This document shows positions 8,954 through 16,440 of a stretch of 37,939 nt of DNA, piece by piece (position 1 is the stretch's first letter; the number at the start of each line of letters is the position of its first letter). The translations under genes and the position numbers were made by a program. Under the pieces are notes generated by a model. It searched no databases. It saw only the letters and a program-made list of their open reading frames with translations, and had not been told where the DNA came from. The stretch spans positions 1-37,939 of the forward strand of contig NZ_BDCU01000026.1 of NCBI RefSeq assembly GCF_001618425.1, in the 5' to 3' direction. This DNA is from Nocardia fusca NBRC 14340 (GTDB lineage Bacteria > Actinomycetota > Actinomycetes > Mycobacteriales > Mycobacteriaceae).

Positions 8954-9505
8954 TCAGCGGCCGAGAGTGCGCCGGTCGTGCTCCTCTTCCACGTACTCTT
9001 CGAGCTGTTCGAGCATCTCGTCGACCTCGTCGGGGAAGACCCAGCGCCGCATCGCCCAGTACCGGAACGCCATCTGCAGCAGGTTGCCGATGATGTAGGC
9101 GCTGATGAAGTCGGCGATGTTCTCCACCATGAAGCTGACCGTGGGCTGGTGCAGCTGGAAGGCATAGCGGGAGAGGTAGAGCGGCACCATGCTCAGCACC
9201 ACGCCCACTCCGCTGACCGCGAAGAACAGCAGTGCCTCGTGATGGCGTTCCCGGCCGCCGCGGTTCTTGAACGACCATTCGCGGTTCAGGATGTAGGAGG
9301 CGATGACCGCGATGACACCCGAGATGATCTTCGCGGTGACCGGTTTCTCTTCCAGGACCGTCCACTTCAGGATGTAGAAGATGCCGCTGTCGATAACGAA
9401 CGTGGTCGCTCCGACAATGGCGAACTTGATGAGCTCGCGCTGGCGGTAGGCGATCTCCTGGAGAGGTCGCGGCAGGACGCTGACCACGTCGTCGACGAAT
9501 GACAC
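8954..9505 (-). CDS. GtrA family membrane protein
   Basis: 183 aa from GTG 9505. The start is preferred to longer upstream options because TATGCT lies 8 bases before it and similarity begins there. Four transmembrane helices are visible (about 25-45, 55-75, 90-110, 122-145), with the family motif YILNREWSFKN between the second and third. GtrA proteins help move lipid-linked sugars across the membrane, for example in arabinogalactan or glycan decoration. The C-terminal 30 residues are acidic and cytoplasmic. It is divergent from purK, as is Rv3277 in mycobacteria. Confidence 0.85.
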   Translation of the reverse strand: MSFVDDVVSVLPRPLQEIAYRQRELIKFAIVGATTFVIDSGIFYILKWTVLEEKPVTAKIISGVIAVIASYILNREWSFKNRGGRERHHEALLFFAVSGVGVVLSMVPLYLSRYAFQLHQPTVSFMVENIADFISAYIIGNLLQMAFRYWAMRRWVFPDEVDEMLEQLEEYVEEEHDRRTLGR

Positions 9506-9513
9506 AAGTCCGG

Positions 9514-9519
9514 AGCATA
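9514..9519 (-). promoter_or_regulatory. Leaderless -10 box for gtrA-like gene
   Basis: On the minus strand TATGCT ends 8 bases before the GTG start at 9505; no Shine-Dalgarno is seen. Confidence 0.45.
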
Positions 9520-9544
9520 CCGCCAGCTGCCGTTCGCGCAGGAC

Positions 9545-10765
9545 ATGACAGTATTGACCGACGTGAACGCACGTAGTTTCGACCCTGCCGCGATGCCGAC
9601 CGTCGCCATGATCGGTGGCGGGCAGCTGGCGCGGATGACGCATCAGGCGGCCATCGAGCTGGGGCAGCGGCTCCGGGTGCTCGCCGAACGGCCGGACGAC
9701 CCGGCGGCTCAGGTGAGCCCCGATGTAGTGCTCGGCAGCCATTCCGACCTCGGCGCGTTGCGCCGGGCCGCGACCGGCGCCCACGCGCTCACCTTCGATC
9801 ACGAGCATGTACCCACCGAGCACCTCGAGGCGCTGGTCGCGGAGGGGGTGAATGTGCTCCCGCCGCCGCACGCGCTGCGCTTCGCCCAGGACAAACTGGC
9901 CATGCGCACGGAACTGTCCGCGCGTGGGTTGCCCGTCCCCGCGTTCACCGTGGTCGAGTCCGAGGCCGCGGTGGTGGGCTTCGGCGAAGAACACGGCTGG
10001 CCGATCGTGCTCAAGGCGATCCGCGGCGGTTACGACGGGCGCGGCGTGTGGATGCCGGAGGACGCCGACGCCGCGGCGAAGATCACCGCCGAGCAGCTCG
10101 GCGCGGGCGTGCAACTGCTGGCCGAGGTGCGGGTCCCGCTGAAGCGCGAGCTGTCGGCCATGGTGGCCCGTTCACCGTATGGTCAGGCCGCGACCTGGCC
10201 GGTGGTGGAGACCGTGCAGCGCCGCGGTCAGTGCGCCGTGGTGATCGCCCCGGCGCCCGATCTCGACGAGGACCTGGCTGCCGAGGCCGAGGAGCTCGCG
10301 CTGCGGTTGGCCGCGGATCTCGGGGTGGTCGGCGCGATGGCGGTCGAACTGTTCGAGACCACCGGCGGAACCCTGCTGATCAACGAGCTGGCCATGCGCC
10401 CGCACAACTCCGGGCACTGGGGGATGGACGGTGCCCGCACGGGCCAGTTCGAACAGCATCTGCGCGCGGTGCTCGACTACCCGCTCGGCGATACCCGCCC
10501 GCTCGCGCCGGTGACGGTGATGGCGAATATCCTCGGGGCGCCCGAGGCGCCGGCCATGTCGATGGACGAACGCCTGCACCACCTGTTCGCCCGGATGCCG
10601 GACGCCAAGGTGCACCTGTACGGAAAGGGCGAACGCCCGGACCGCAAGATCGGGCATGTGAACGTGCTCGGCGACGATGTCGCGGTGGTACGGGAACGAG
10701 CCGAGCGCGCGGCGCACTGGATGTCGCACGCGGTATGGACCGATGGATGGGACCCACATGAGTGA
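9545..10765 (+). CDS. purK: N5-carboxyaminoimidazole ribonucleotide synthase
   Basis: 406 aa. The enzyme makes N5-CAIR from AIR, bicarbonate and ATP in de novo purine synthesis. The N-terminal AIR-binding GGGQLARM motif (about residues 24-31), the TFDHEHVP segment, and the ATP-grasp domain (FAQDKLAMR, PIVLKAIRGGYDGRGV, ELFETTGG, NELAMRPHNSGHW) are complete. A GTG at 9563 is an alternative start. The 3' end overlaps purE by 8 bases (ATGAGTGA), so the two are translationally coupled. Confidence 0.96.
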   Translation: MTVLTDVNARSFDPAAMPTVAMIGGGQLARMTHQAAIELGQRLRVLAERPDDPAAQVSPDVVLGSHSDLGALRRAATGAHALTFDHEHVPTEHLEALVAEGVNVLPPPHALRFAQDKLAMRTELSARGLPVPAFTVVESEAAVVGFGEEHGWPIVLKAIRGGYDGRGVWMPEDADAAAKITAEQLGAGVQLLAEVRVPLKRELSAMVARSPYGQAATWPVVETVQRRGQCAVVIAPAPDLDEDLAAEAEELALRLAADLGVVGAMAVELFETTGGTLLINELAMRPHNSGHWGMDGARTGQFEQHLRAVLDYPLGDTRPLAPVTVMANILGAPEAPAMSMDERLHHLFARMPDAKVHLYGKGERPDRKIGHVNVLGDDVAVVRERAERAAHWMSHAVWTDGWDPHE

Positions 10766-11285
10766 CGTGGTGGAAGGCAGTGTTCCGGGATCTCCGGCGG
10801 TCGGGTTGATCATGGGCAGCGATTCCGACTGGCCCACGATGGAGGCCGCCGCCGAGGCGCTGGCCGAGTTCGGAATCAGGTTCGAGGTGGGTGTGGTGTC
10901 CGCGCACCGGACCCCGCAGCGCATGCTCGATTACGCCCGCGACGCCGCCGGCCGGGGTCTGCGGGTGCTCATCGCCGGTGCCGGCGGTGCCGCGCATCTA
11001 CCGGGCATGGTCGCCTCGGCGACCCCGCTGCCCGTAATCGGTGTGCCGGTACCGCTGAAGTACCTCGACGGTATGGATTCGCTGCTCTCGATCGTCCAGA
11101 TGCCCGCCGGAGTCCCGGTGGCCACCGTATCGATCGGTGGCGCCCGGAACGCGGGCCTGCTGGCCGCCCGGATTCTCGGTGCGCACGAGACGGCGTTGCG
11201 CGAGCGGATGGAGCAGTTCCAGGCCGGTCTCGAGACGATGGTGCTGGAGAAGGACGAGGCGCTGCGCGCGCGTTTGCTGGGCTGA
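10758..11285 (+). CDS. purE: N5-CAIR mutase
   Basis: 175 aa. It converts N5-CAIR to CAIR, the step after PurK. Class I PurE signatures are present: GLIMGSDSDWPTME near residue 18, VVSAHRTPQRM near 50, AGAGGAAHLPGM near 75-86 and a GxPVPLKYLDGMDSLLSI stretch. The ATG lies inside the last codons of purK, so expression is coupled. A GC-rich hairpin starts two bases after the stop. Confidence 0.97.
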   Translation: MSDVVEGSVPGSPAVGLIMGSDSDWPTMEAAAEALAEFGIRFEVGVVSAHRTPQRMLDYARDAAGRGLRVLIAGAGGAAHLPGMVASATPLPVIGVPVPLKYLDGMDSLLSIVQMPAGVPVATVSIGGARNAGLLAARILGAHETALRERMEQFQAGLETMVLEKDEALRARLLG

Positions 11286-11287
11286 TC

Positions 11288-11332
11288 GCGTTTCCCGGGG
11301 ACGACCGCGGTCTCACCGTTCCCGGGAAGCGC
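11288..11332 (+). terminator. Hairpin terminator after purE
   Basis: GCGTTTCCCGGG (11288-11299) pairs with CCCGGGAAGCGC (11321-11332) with one G-T wobble across a 21-base loop. It separates purKE from the leaderless P450 promoter. Confidence 0.55.
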
Positions 11333-11349
11333 CGTACACCCGGTCGGCC

Positions 11350-11355
11350 TACGAT
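11350..11355 (+). promoter_or_regulatory. Leaderless -10 box for P450
   Basis: TACGAT ends 8 bases before GTG 11364, favouring that codon over TTG 11358, which is only two bases away. Confidence 0.5.
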
Positions 11356-11363
11356 CCTTGCCG

Positions 11364-12644
11364 GTGTACAGGGTCGACAGTCAGGCGGTTCCCGTGGCAG
11401 AGTTCCCGTTCGCCGAGGTGACCGCGAACGAGATGTTCTTCGCCGAGCGCGACGAGCGCTACCGCCGGTTGCACGAATGGCCGCAGCGCTCCTACGCGCA
11501 CCGGTCGGGACTACGGATGATCTGGAAATACGACGATGTCCGCGAGGTTCTCGCCGCCGGTAAAACGGAGATATCCCGGGACAACTCGTTGGAGCCCTTG
11601 GTCGGGTATCCGCGCATCGCCGCGACTCCGCGAGCGCTGCCGCATCTGTTCCGGCATCTGATCCCGTTGCCCGCGAAGGCGACCGCCGATCTGGCCGACG
11701 AACCTTTGCACGACCGGGTGTGGAACACCATGGCCGGTCCGGCCGGTCATTTCACGATCCGGGCCGCGGACAGGCCGCAGCATCGCGCGGCGATGACCGA
11801 GCATTTCCACGCCGCCCTCGCCGCGACGGCGCCGTCCGGGCCGACGCTGGACGTGACCGCGCTGTCCATCGCCTACGCCACCAGGGTGACCGGTTCCGCG
11901 GTGGGCCTGCCGCCCGAAGTGTGGCCGCGGGTCGCGGTGTGGAGTGGCGCCCAATCGGGATTACTGGGCCGATCGATGCGCGGCCGGGAACTGGCCGGCG
12001 CGGTGGCGGCGCTCGGACAGTTGTTCACCGTCAGCGGGCGTGCTGTCGACCACGGTCTGCGCAGCGACACGGCCGGTTTCGCGACCCGCCTGCGCGATGC
12101 GGGAATCCCGCGCCGGGTGGCGGTTTCGGCGGTGGCGAATTCGCTGGCCGCCGGGGTGCATACGGTGAGCGGCAGTATCCAGCAGGGCGTTCAGCGATTA
12201 CTGCACGACCCGGATCGGGAATGGTGGCGGCTGCTGGCCGAACCCCGGACCGCGGCCGATGTGGCGGTCGAAGTGCTTCGGCTGGACCCGGGGCTGGTGG
12301 CCTGGAAGCGGCGTATCCGGCGTCCGGTCGTGTTGACCAGTGGGACCGAGTTGCCCGCGGGACCGGTGCTGGTCATGTTCGCGGCGGCCAACCGCGATCC
12401 CGCGGCTTTCCCGGACTGCGGGAGCCTGCGGCGGGGTGGGAAACTACCGCTGACGTTCGGGTTCGGCGCGCATATCTGTCCGGGTAAGCAACTCGCGACG
12501 CTCGCGGTGGAGGTCTTCCTGCACCAGCTGTACCTTCTCGCCCCGCGGGCGCGGTCCATCGAGAGCGATCCGCCGCCACGACGCACTGCGGATCTGCTGT
12601 TCAGCGGAGCCGACGTCCATATCGCGCTCGACGGACGACGCTGA
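11364..12644 (+). CDS. Cytochrome P450
   Basis: 426 aa from GTG 11364. The heme-thiolate loop FGFGAHICPG gives Cys372 as the iron ligand; the K-helix ExxR is Glu303-Val-Leu-Arg306, and AANRDPAAFPD precedes the loop. In the I-helix the usual AG(G/A)(D/E)T reads AGVHT (264-267), so the acidic residue used in proton delivery is His266. The C-helix DRPQH motif lacks the usual trailing Arg. Length fits a soluble bacterial monooxygenase; no ferredoxin or reductase is adjacent. The substrate is unknown. The TetR gene 33 bases downstream on the same strand is a likely co-transcribed regulator. Confidence 0.88.
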   Translation: MYRVDSQAVPVAEFPFAEVTANEMFFAERDERYRRLHEWPQRSYAHRSGLRMIWKYDDVREVLAAGKTEISRDNSLEPLVGYPRIAATPRALPHLFRHLIPLPAKATADLADEPLHDRVWNTMAGPAGHFTIRAADRPQHRAAMTEHFHAALAATAPSGPTLDVTALSIAYATRVTGSAVGLPPEVWPRVAVWSGAQSGLLGRSMRGRELAGAVAALGQLFTVSGRAVDHGLRSDTAGFATRLRDAGIPRRVAVSAVANSLAAGVHTVSGSIQQGVQRLLHDPDREWWRLLAEPRTAADVAVEVLRLDPGLVAWKRRIRRPVVLTSGTELPAGPVLVMFAAANRDPAAFPDCGSLRRGGKLPLTFGFGAHICPGKQLATLAVEVFLHQLYLLAPRARSIESDPPPRRTADLLFSGADVHIALDGRR

Positions 12645-12665
12645 GGGCAGCGCGGCACCGCTCGC

Positions 12666-12671
12666 TACGGT
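12666..12671 (+). promoter_or_regulatory. Leaderless -10 box for TetR gene
   Basis: TACGGT ends 6 bases before ATG 12678, in the short gap after the P450 stop. It would allow the regulator to be made independently of the P450. Confidence 0.45.
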
Positions 12672-12677
12672 GTCGCC

Positions 12678-13382
12678 ATGGACAACGAGGAAACCGCCCG
12701 CCGAGTCGGCGGCGCCGAGCTCGTCCGTTTCCGGCTCGGTGTCGTGGACGAGGCGTTGCGTTTGTTCGCGGATCAGGGCTACGAGGCGACCTCGGTGGAC
12801 GAGATCGCCGAGGCCGCCGGAATATCGCGGCGTACGTTCTTCCGGCAGTTCCGGTCCAAGGAAGATGTGATCTTCGCCGACCACGAGGCCCAGCTGGCCG
12901 CTGCGCAGGAATACCTGCAGCAGGCGCAGCTCGACCCGTGGGACGCGGTCTGCGAGGCGGCGGTCGGGGTGTTCGAGCGGTTCACCCGCTGGCGCGATAT
13001 CGCCGAGCGGCGGTATCGGGTGGTGCGCCGGGTCCCGGCACTGCGGGACCGGGAGATCGTGACCGTCTTCCGGTACGAGCGTCTGTTCACCGATTACCTG
13101 CGTGAGCGGCTGCCTGATTCCCCCGACCTCGCGCGCGTACAGTTCGCGGCCGCGGTGACCGCCACCCACAACTATCTGCTGCGCCGGATGATCCGCGGCG
13201 AATCGGCGGCGGGCCCGGGCGACCTGCGGACCGCGCTCGGCGAGATCCCCCGGGGTGGCCGGCGGCCCGGCGGTGAGGACGATCTCGTGCTCGCCGTATT
13301 CCGCCGGGATCTGCCCGTACGGCATGTCACCGAACTGCTGCGGCAGCGGCTGGGCAGTTTGGCGGAAGCGCCCGCCGATTGA
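12678..13382 (+). CDS. TetR family transcriptional regulator
   Basis: 234 aa. The N-terminal helix-turn-helix (about residues 20-66) has the family pattern ALRLFADQGYEATSVDEIA followed by AGISRRTFFRQFRSKEDV. The C-terminal ligand-binding part has a MftR-like tryptophan/arginine-rich segment (RWRDIAERRYRVVRRVPAL) where many MftR-type regulators bind acyl-CoA; this likeness is tentative. It lies between the P450 and fadE25, and a perfect 17-bp palindrome lies 73 bases after its stop, so fadE25 and possibly the P450 are plausible targets. Confidence 0.9.
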   Translation: MDNEETARRVGGAELVRFRLGVVDEALRLFADQGYEATSVDEIAEAAGISRRTFFRQFRSKEDVIFADHEAQLAAAQEYLQQAQLDPWDAVCEAAVGVFERFTRWRDIAERRYRVVRRVPALRDREIVTVFRYERLFTDYLRERLPDSPDLARVQFAAAVTATHNYLLRRMIRGESAAGPGDLRTALGEIPRGGRRPGGEDDLVLAVFRRDLPVRHVTELLRQRLGSLAEAPAD

Positions 13383-13427
13383 CACCGAGTGCCATGATGC
13401 GGGGCGCTAACCCGGGCAAGCGCGGGG

Positions 13428-13433
13428 TATACT
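13428..13433 (+). promoter_or_regulatory. -10 box upstream of fadE25
   Basis: TATACT is the best -10 match in the TetR-fadE25 gap. Transcription starting about 13440 would give a leader of about 60 bases that contains the palindrome at 13455-13471 and an AGGAG ribosome binding site. No strong -35 is visible. Confidence 0.45.
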
Positions 13434-13454
13434 GGGCCAAGGCCTTGACACTGA

Positions 13455-13471
13455 GTGCCGATTATCGGCAC
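13455..13471. promoter_or_regulatory. 17-bp perfect palindrome, candidate operator
   Basis: GTGCCGATTATCGGCAC is a perfect 8+1+8 inverted repeat just downstream of the fadE25 -10 box and 29 bases before its start codon. A TetR gene ends 72 bases upstream. Size and placement fit a repressor roadblock site. Confidence 0.5.
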
Positions 13472-13499
13472 CACCCCGTACGCAACAGGAGTGAACCCA

Positions 13500-14660
13500 A
13501 TGGCGGGAAACCCGGATTTCGATCTGTTCAAGCTGGCGGACTTCCACGATGAGCTGCGTTCGGCCATCCGCGCTCTGTGCGAGAAGGAAATCGCACCGTA
13601 CGCCAAGGACGTCGACGAGCACGCCCGGTTCCCCGAGGAAGCCCTCTCCGCGCTCAACGCCGCCGGCTTCAACGCCGTGCACGTCCCCGAGGCCTACGGC
13701 GGCCAGGGCGCCGATTCCGTGGCCACCTGCATCGTCATCGAAGAGGTCGCCCGCGTCTGTGGTTCCTCCTCGCTGATCCCGGCCGTGAACAAGCTCGGCA
13801 CCATGGGCATGATCCTCAACGGCTCCGAGGAGCTCAAGCAGAAGGTGCTCGCCGATATCGTCAACGGCGAAATGGCCTCCTACGCGCTGTCCGAGCGGGA
13901 AGCCGGCTCGGACGCGGGCAGTATGCGCACCCGCGCCCGCCAGGAGGGCGACGACTGGATCATCAACGGGTCCAAATGCTGGATCACCAACGGCGGCAAA
14001 TCCTCCTGGTACACCGTCATGGCCGTCACCGACCCCGACAAGGGCGCCAACGGTATCTCCGCGTTCCTGGTGCACAAGGACGACGAAGGTTTCGTCGTCG
14101 GCCCGCTCGAGCACAAGCTCGGCATCAAGGGCTCCCCGACCGCCGAACTGTACTTCGAGAACTGCAGGGTCCCCGGCGACCGCATCATCGGCGAACCCGG
14201 CACCGGCTTCAAAACCGCCCTGCAGACCCTCGACCACACCCGCCCCACCATCGGCGCGCAGGCGGTCGGCCTGGCCCAGGGCGCCCTGGACGCCGCGCTG
14301 GCCTACACCAAAGACCGCAAACAGTTCGGCAAGTCCATCGCCGACTTCCAGAACACCCAGTTCATGCTGGCCGATATGGCGATGAAGATCGAAGCCGCCC
14401 GGCTGATGGTCTACACCTCCGCCGCCCGCGCCGAACGCGGCGAACCGAACCTCGGCTTCATCTCCGCCGCCGCCAAATGCTTCGCCTCCGATGTTGCCAT
14501 GGAAGTGACCACCAACGCGGTGCAGCTGTTCGGTGGCGCCGGCTACACCACCGATTTCCCGGTGGAGCGCATGATGCGCGACGCCAAGATCACCCAGATC
14601 TACGAGGGCACCAACCAGATCCAGCGGGTGGTCATGTCCCGCGCCCTGCTCAAGGGGTAA
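13500..14660 (+). CDS. fadE25: Acyl-CoA dehydrogenase
   Basis: 386 aa from ATG 13500, which has AGGAG 9 bases upstream. It is an FAD-dependent dehydrogenase introducing the alpha-beta double bond in acyl-CoA, with electrons passing to ETF. Signatures are YALSEREAGSDAGSM and WITNGG in the middle domain, RKQFGKSIADFQ, and the C-terminal QIYEGTNQIQR with catalytic Glu369. It is highly similar to mycobacterial FadE25, which sits beside purE there too. The preferred substrate (short or branched acyl chains) cannot be read from the sequence. Confidence 0.94.
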   Translation: MAGNPDFDLFKLADFHDELRSAIRALCEKEIAPYAKDVDEHARFPEEALSALNAAGFNAVHVPEAYGGQGADSVATCIVIEEVARVCGSSSLIPAVNKLGTMGMILNGSEELKQKVLADIVNGEMASYALSEREAGSDAGSMRTRARQEGDDWIINGSKCWITNGGKSSWYTVMAVTDPDKGANGISAFLVHKDDEGFVVGPLEHKLGIKGSPTAELYFENCRVPGDRIIGEPGTGFKTALQTLDHTRPTIGAQAVGLAQGALDAALAYTKDRKQFGKSIADFQNTQFMLADMAMKIEAARLMVYTSAARAERGEPNLGFISAAAKCFASDVAMEVTTNAVQLFGGAGYTTDFPVERMMRDAKITQIYEGTNQIQRVVMSRALLKG

Positions 14661-15054
14661 TTCTCCGGATCACCGTGCCCGGTCGGCGGTCTGGGAAATC
14701 GTTCTTGGGCCGCCGCCGGGCCGTCGGACGTTCCAGGGCCGTCCTAACACGTCATCGAGGGCTGCCGCGCCCTCTCGTGACTGGACGACACCAGATGTGT
14801 GTGCATCCGTGGCACTCATGGTGGCATGGCCAAACTGATGGATGCTTTCGCGACGGATGATCAGTACTCGACACTCACCTTCCTTCGACGCCGCACGCTA
14901 TGCGGTTGTCGAGATTCAGGTGATGGTTGACGTTGTGGCCTCTGTTGAGGCCTGACGTTTGTCCTGGAGAGTTCAGTGGATGGTTCCGCCGCGAATAAGG
15001 ATTGGCCGTCCGAGGGTCGGAGAGGCATGATTCGCCGAACTGAGCGACCGAGGA
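14661..15054. other. 394-bp gene-poor spacer
   Basis: No supported gene. It holds a 6-bp hairpin GAGGGC/GCCCTC at 14757-14774 that may end fadE25 transcription and a GGCCTC/GAGGCC hairpin at 14937-14952. A 37-aa open frame (14842-14955) has no clear ribosome binding site. This is the junction between the conserved core and the variable island. Confidence 0.5.
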
Positions 15055-15411
15055 ATGGAGATGGATGGACGCGAGACACTGACCCTGTGGCGGCCTACGG
15101 GGCCAGAGGAGTTGGCGCTGGTCGAGGCGTCGGAATGGACGGCGTGGCCGCCGCGGCTGCCCGATCAGCCGATCTTCTATCCGGTGTTGAACGAGGACTA
15201 CGCGATACGCATAGCCCGAGACTGGAATGTTGCGGCATCGGGCGTCGGCTACGTGACTCGGTTCGAGATCGATGCGGACTTCGCGGCCAGGTATCCCATC
15301 CGCCAGGCAGGCGGGGAAACGATCCTCGAACTGTGGGTGCCCGCCGAGGAACTCGAAGAGTTCAACCGCCACATCGTGGGCCGCATCGAAGTGGTGCAGG
15401 AATTCCGGTAG
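15055..15411 (+). CDS. Small conserved protein of unknown function
   Basis: 118 aa; ATG 15055 or 15061 could be the start. Readable features are LWRPTGPEELALVEASEW, a PPRLPDQPIFYPVLNEDYA segment and a C-terminal LWVPAEELEEFNRHIVG ending. I recall a widespread small bacterial family with this pattern, sometimes labelled ADP-ribosylation/crystallin J1, but that label is not informative and I do not assign a function. There is no signal peptide or membrane segment. The protein looks intact, in contrast to the decayed DNA on both sides. Confidence 0.75.
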   Translation: MEMDGRETLTLWRPTGPEELALVEASEWTAWPPRLPDQPIFYPVLNEDYAIRIARDWNVAASGVGYVTRFEIDADFAARYPIRQAGGETILELWVPAEELEEFNRHIVGRIEVVQEFR

Positions 15412-15763
15412 CCAATCCAGTTGCTCGGATCGTCACCCGGCGCGCAGCGCACTTGCTCGTACCTCACCGCCCCGCACCGGTGCGTCGGCCGCACGCTACG
15501 CCGTCACCACCTGAACCGAGATGGCTGATATTCGAAAACCGAGAAGTGTGGGCACGACGAGAGCCGTACCCGACTTACCTTCCGCAGTCGACCGCAAACC
15601 GCCAGTCCTTTGCGCCGTCAACTGGCTGTGGTCCGGTCTAACGAGAGTCGAGCGAACTACGTGTTCGACTTAGCGGCCAGTAGCCGGGCTTTCGCGATCT
15701 CGTGTTGCTCGCCCGCGCTGGGACGTACGCTCTCGAAAGAGAAGCCGACTGTGGAGGGGGCGG
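15412..15763. other. 352-bp spacer without a recognised gene
   Basis: No convincing coding frame on either strand. The composition is less GC-rich than the core genes. A strong ribosome binding site (GGAGGGGG) at its right end serves the broken XRE gene. Confidence 0.4.
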
Positions 15764-16137
15764 ATGACATCGTGGTTGCGGCATAGCGACAGAACAGGCC
15801 CAGGCCAGCAGGTAGGGATCGTGGTTCGTGAATACCGTCTGGCGAGAGGCTTGAACCAGGCTGCCGTCGCTGAAGCTTTGGGCATCACCCAGCAGTTCCT
15901 CAGCCAGGTTGAAACCGGTGTCCGAACGTAACTCTGGATCAGCGGCAAGGGTTCATGCATGTCCTGGGGATTCCTGCGGAAGAACTCGGTCTGGCCGGTC
16001 GTAGTCGCGGTGGTTCCGCGCTACACGAGATGAGTACGGTTGTTTCGGCGAGCAGGGGGCGGTGGCGAGTCCGCAATGCTTCCCAGCTCAGCCCGATTAC
16101 GAGCAGCTCAGCGATGCCAGACGGGGAGGCAGGCTGA
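15764..16137 (+). pseudogene. Frameshifted XRE-family HTH regulator
   Basis: ATG 15764 follows GGAGGGGG and encodes 55 aa ending at TAA 15929-15931. Residues 20-52 form an XRE helix-turn-helix (LARGLNQAAVAEALGITQQF then LSQVETG). Moving one frame at about 15920-15925 restores the family continuation: NVTLDQRQGFMHVLGIPAEE then LGL. That second frame runs on to TGA at 16137. A one-base deletion is the simplest explanation. The 55-aa product alone would still be a nearly complete DNA-binding domain, so function cannot be excluded. In the full-length relatives I remember, this domain precedes or adjoins the Nudix-like protein found just downstream. Confidence 0.65.
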
Positions 16138-16418
16138 GCGCGTTCGTGCTCGGGCTGGGGCTGGACGCCCTCACCTTGGCTGCGACGATCTTGACGGTGG
16201 TCGTAATCGACGACGACCTGTTCGAAGATGTTTTCGGCGCGACCGTGCGGTTCAACGAAGAAGGGGAAGTCGTCGCAATCGGGGCAGGCTCTGCTGCCGA
16301 AGGTATCCCGTTCACTGAATCGGCAATCGATCGGCTGCTCGACACCGAACCGGTCGCCGCGCCAGGAGCCGCCTGTCTGGCGCTCGCGTGGGAGCATCGG
16401 CACAGTCTGATCGGCTGA
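16062..16418 (+). pseudogene. C-terminal fragment of the Nudix-like protein family
   Basis: 118 aa from GTG 16062. Residues from about 13 align with the last 100 residues of the next gene: shared stretches are DARRGGRLSAFVLGLGLDAL versus DEARRDGSVAAYCLGLGVDP, and ILTVVVIDD versus LLTAVIID. The catalytic-like region is missing. It therefore looks like the surviving end of a diverged second copy, 22 bases before the full-length gene. It retains an upstream purine-rich stretch (AGCAGGGGGCG), so a stand-alone small protein remains possible. Confidence 0.6.
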
Positions 16419-16440
16419 GTTCGAACGTCAGGAGTACGAG

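Noticed and set aside
14842..14955. 37-aa open frame in the fadE25-island spacer
   Set aside because: No ribosome binding site, no recognisable pattern, and a 6-bp hairpin lies inside its end.
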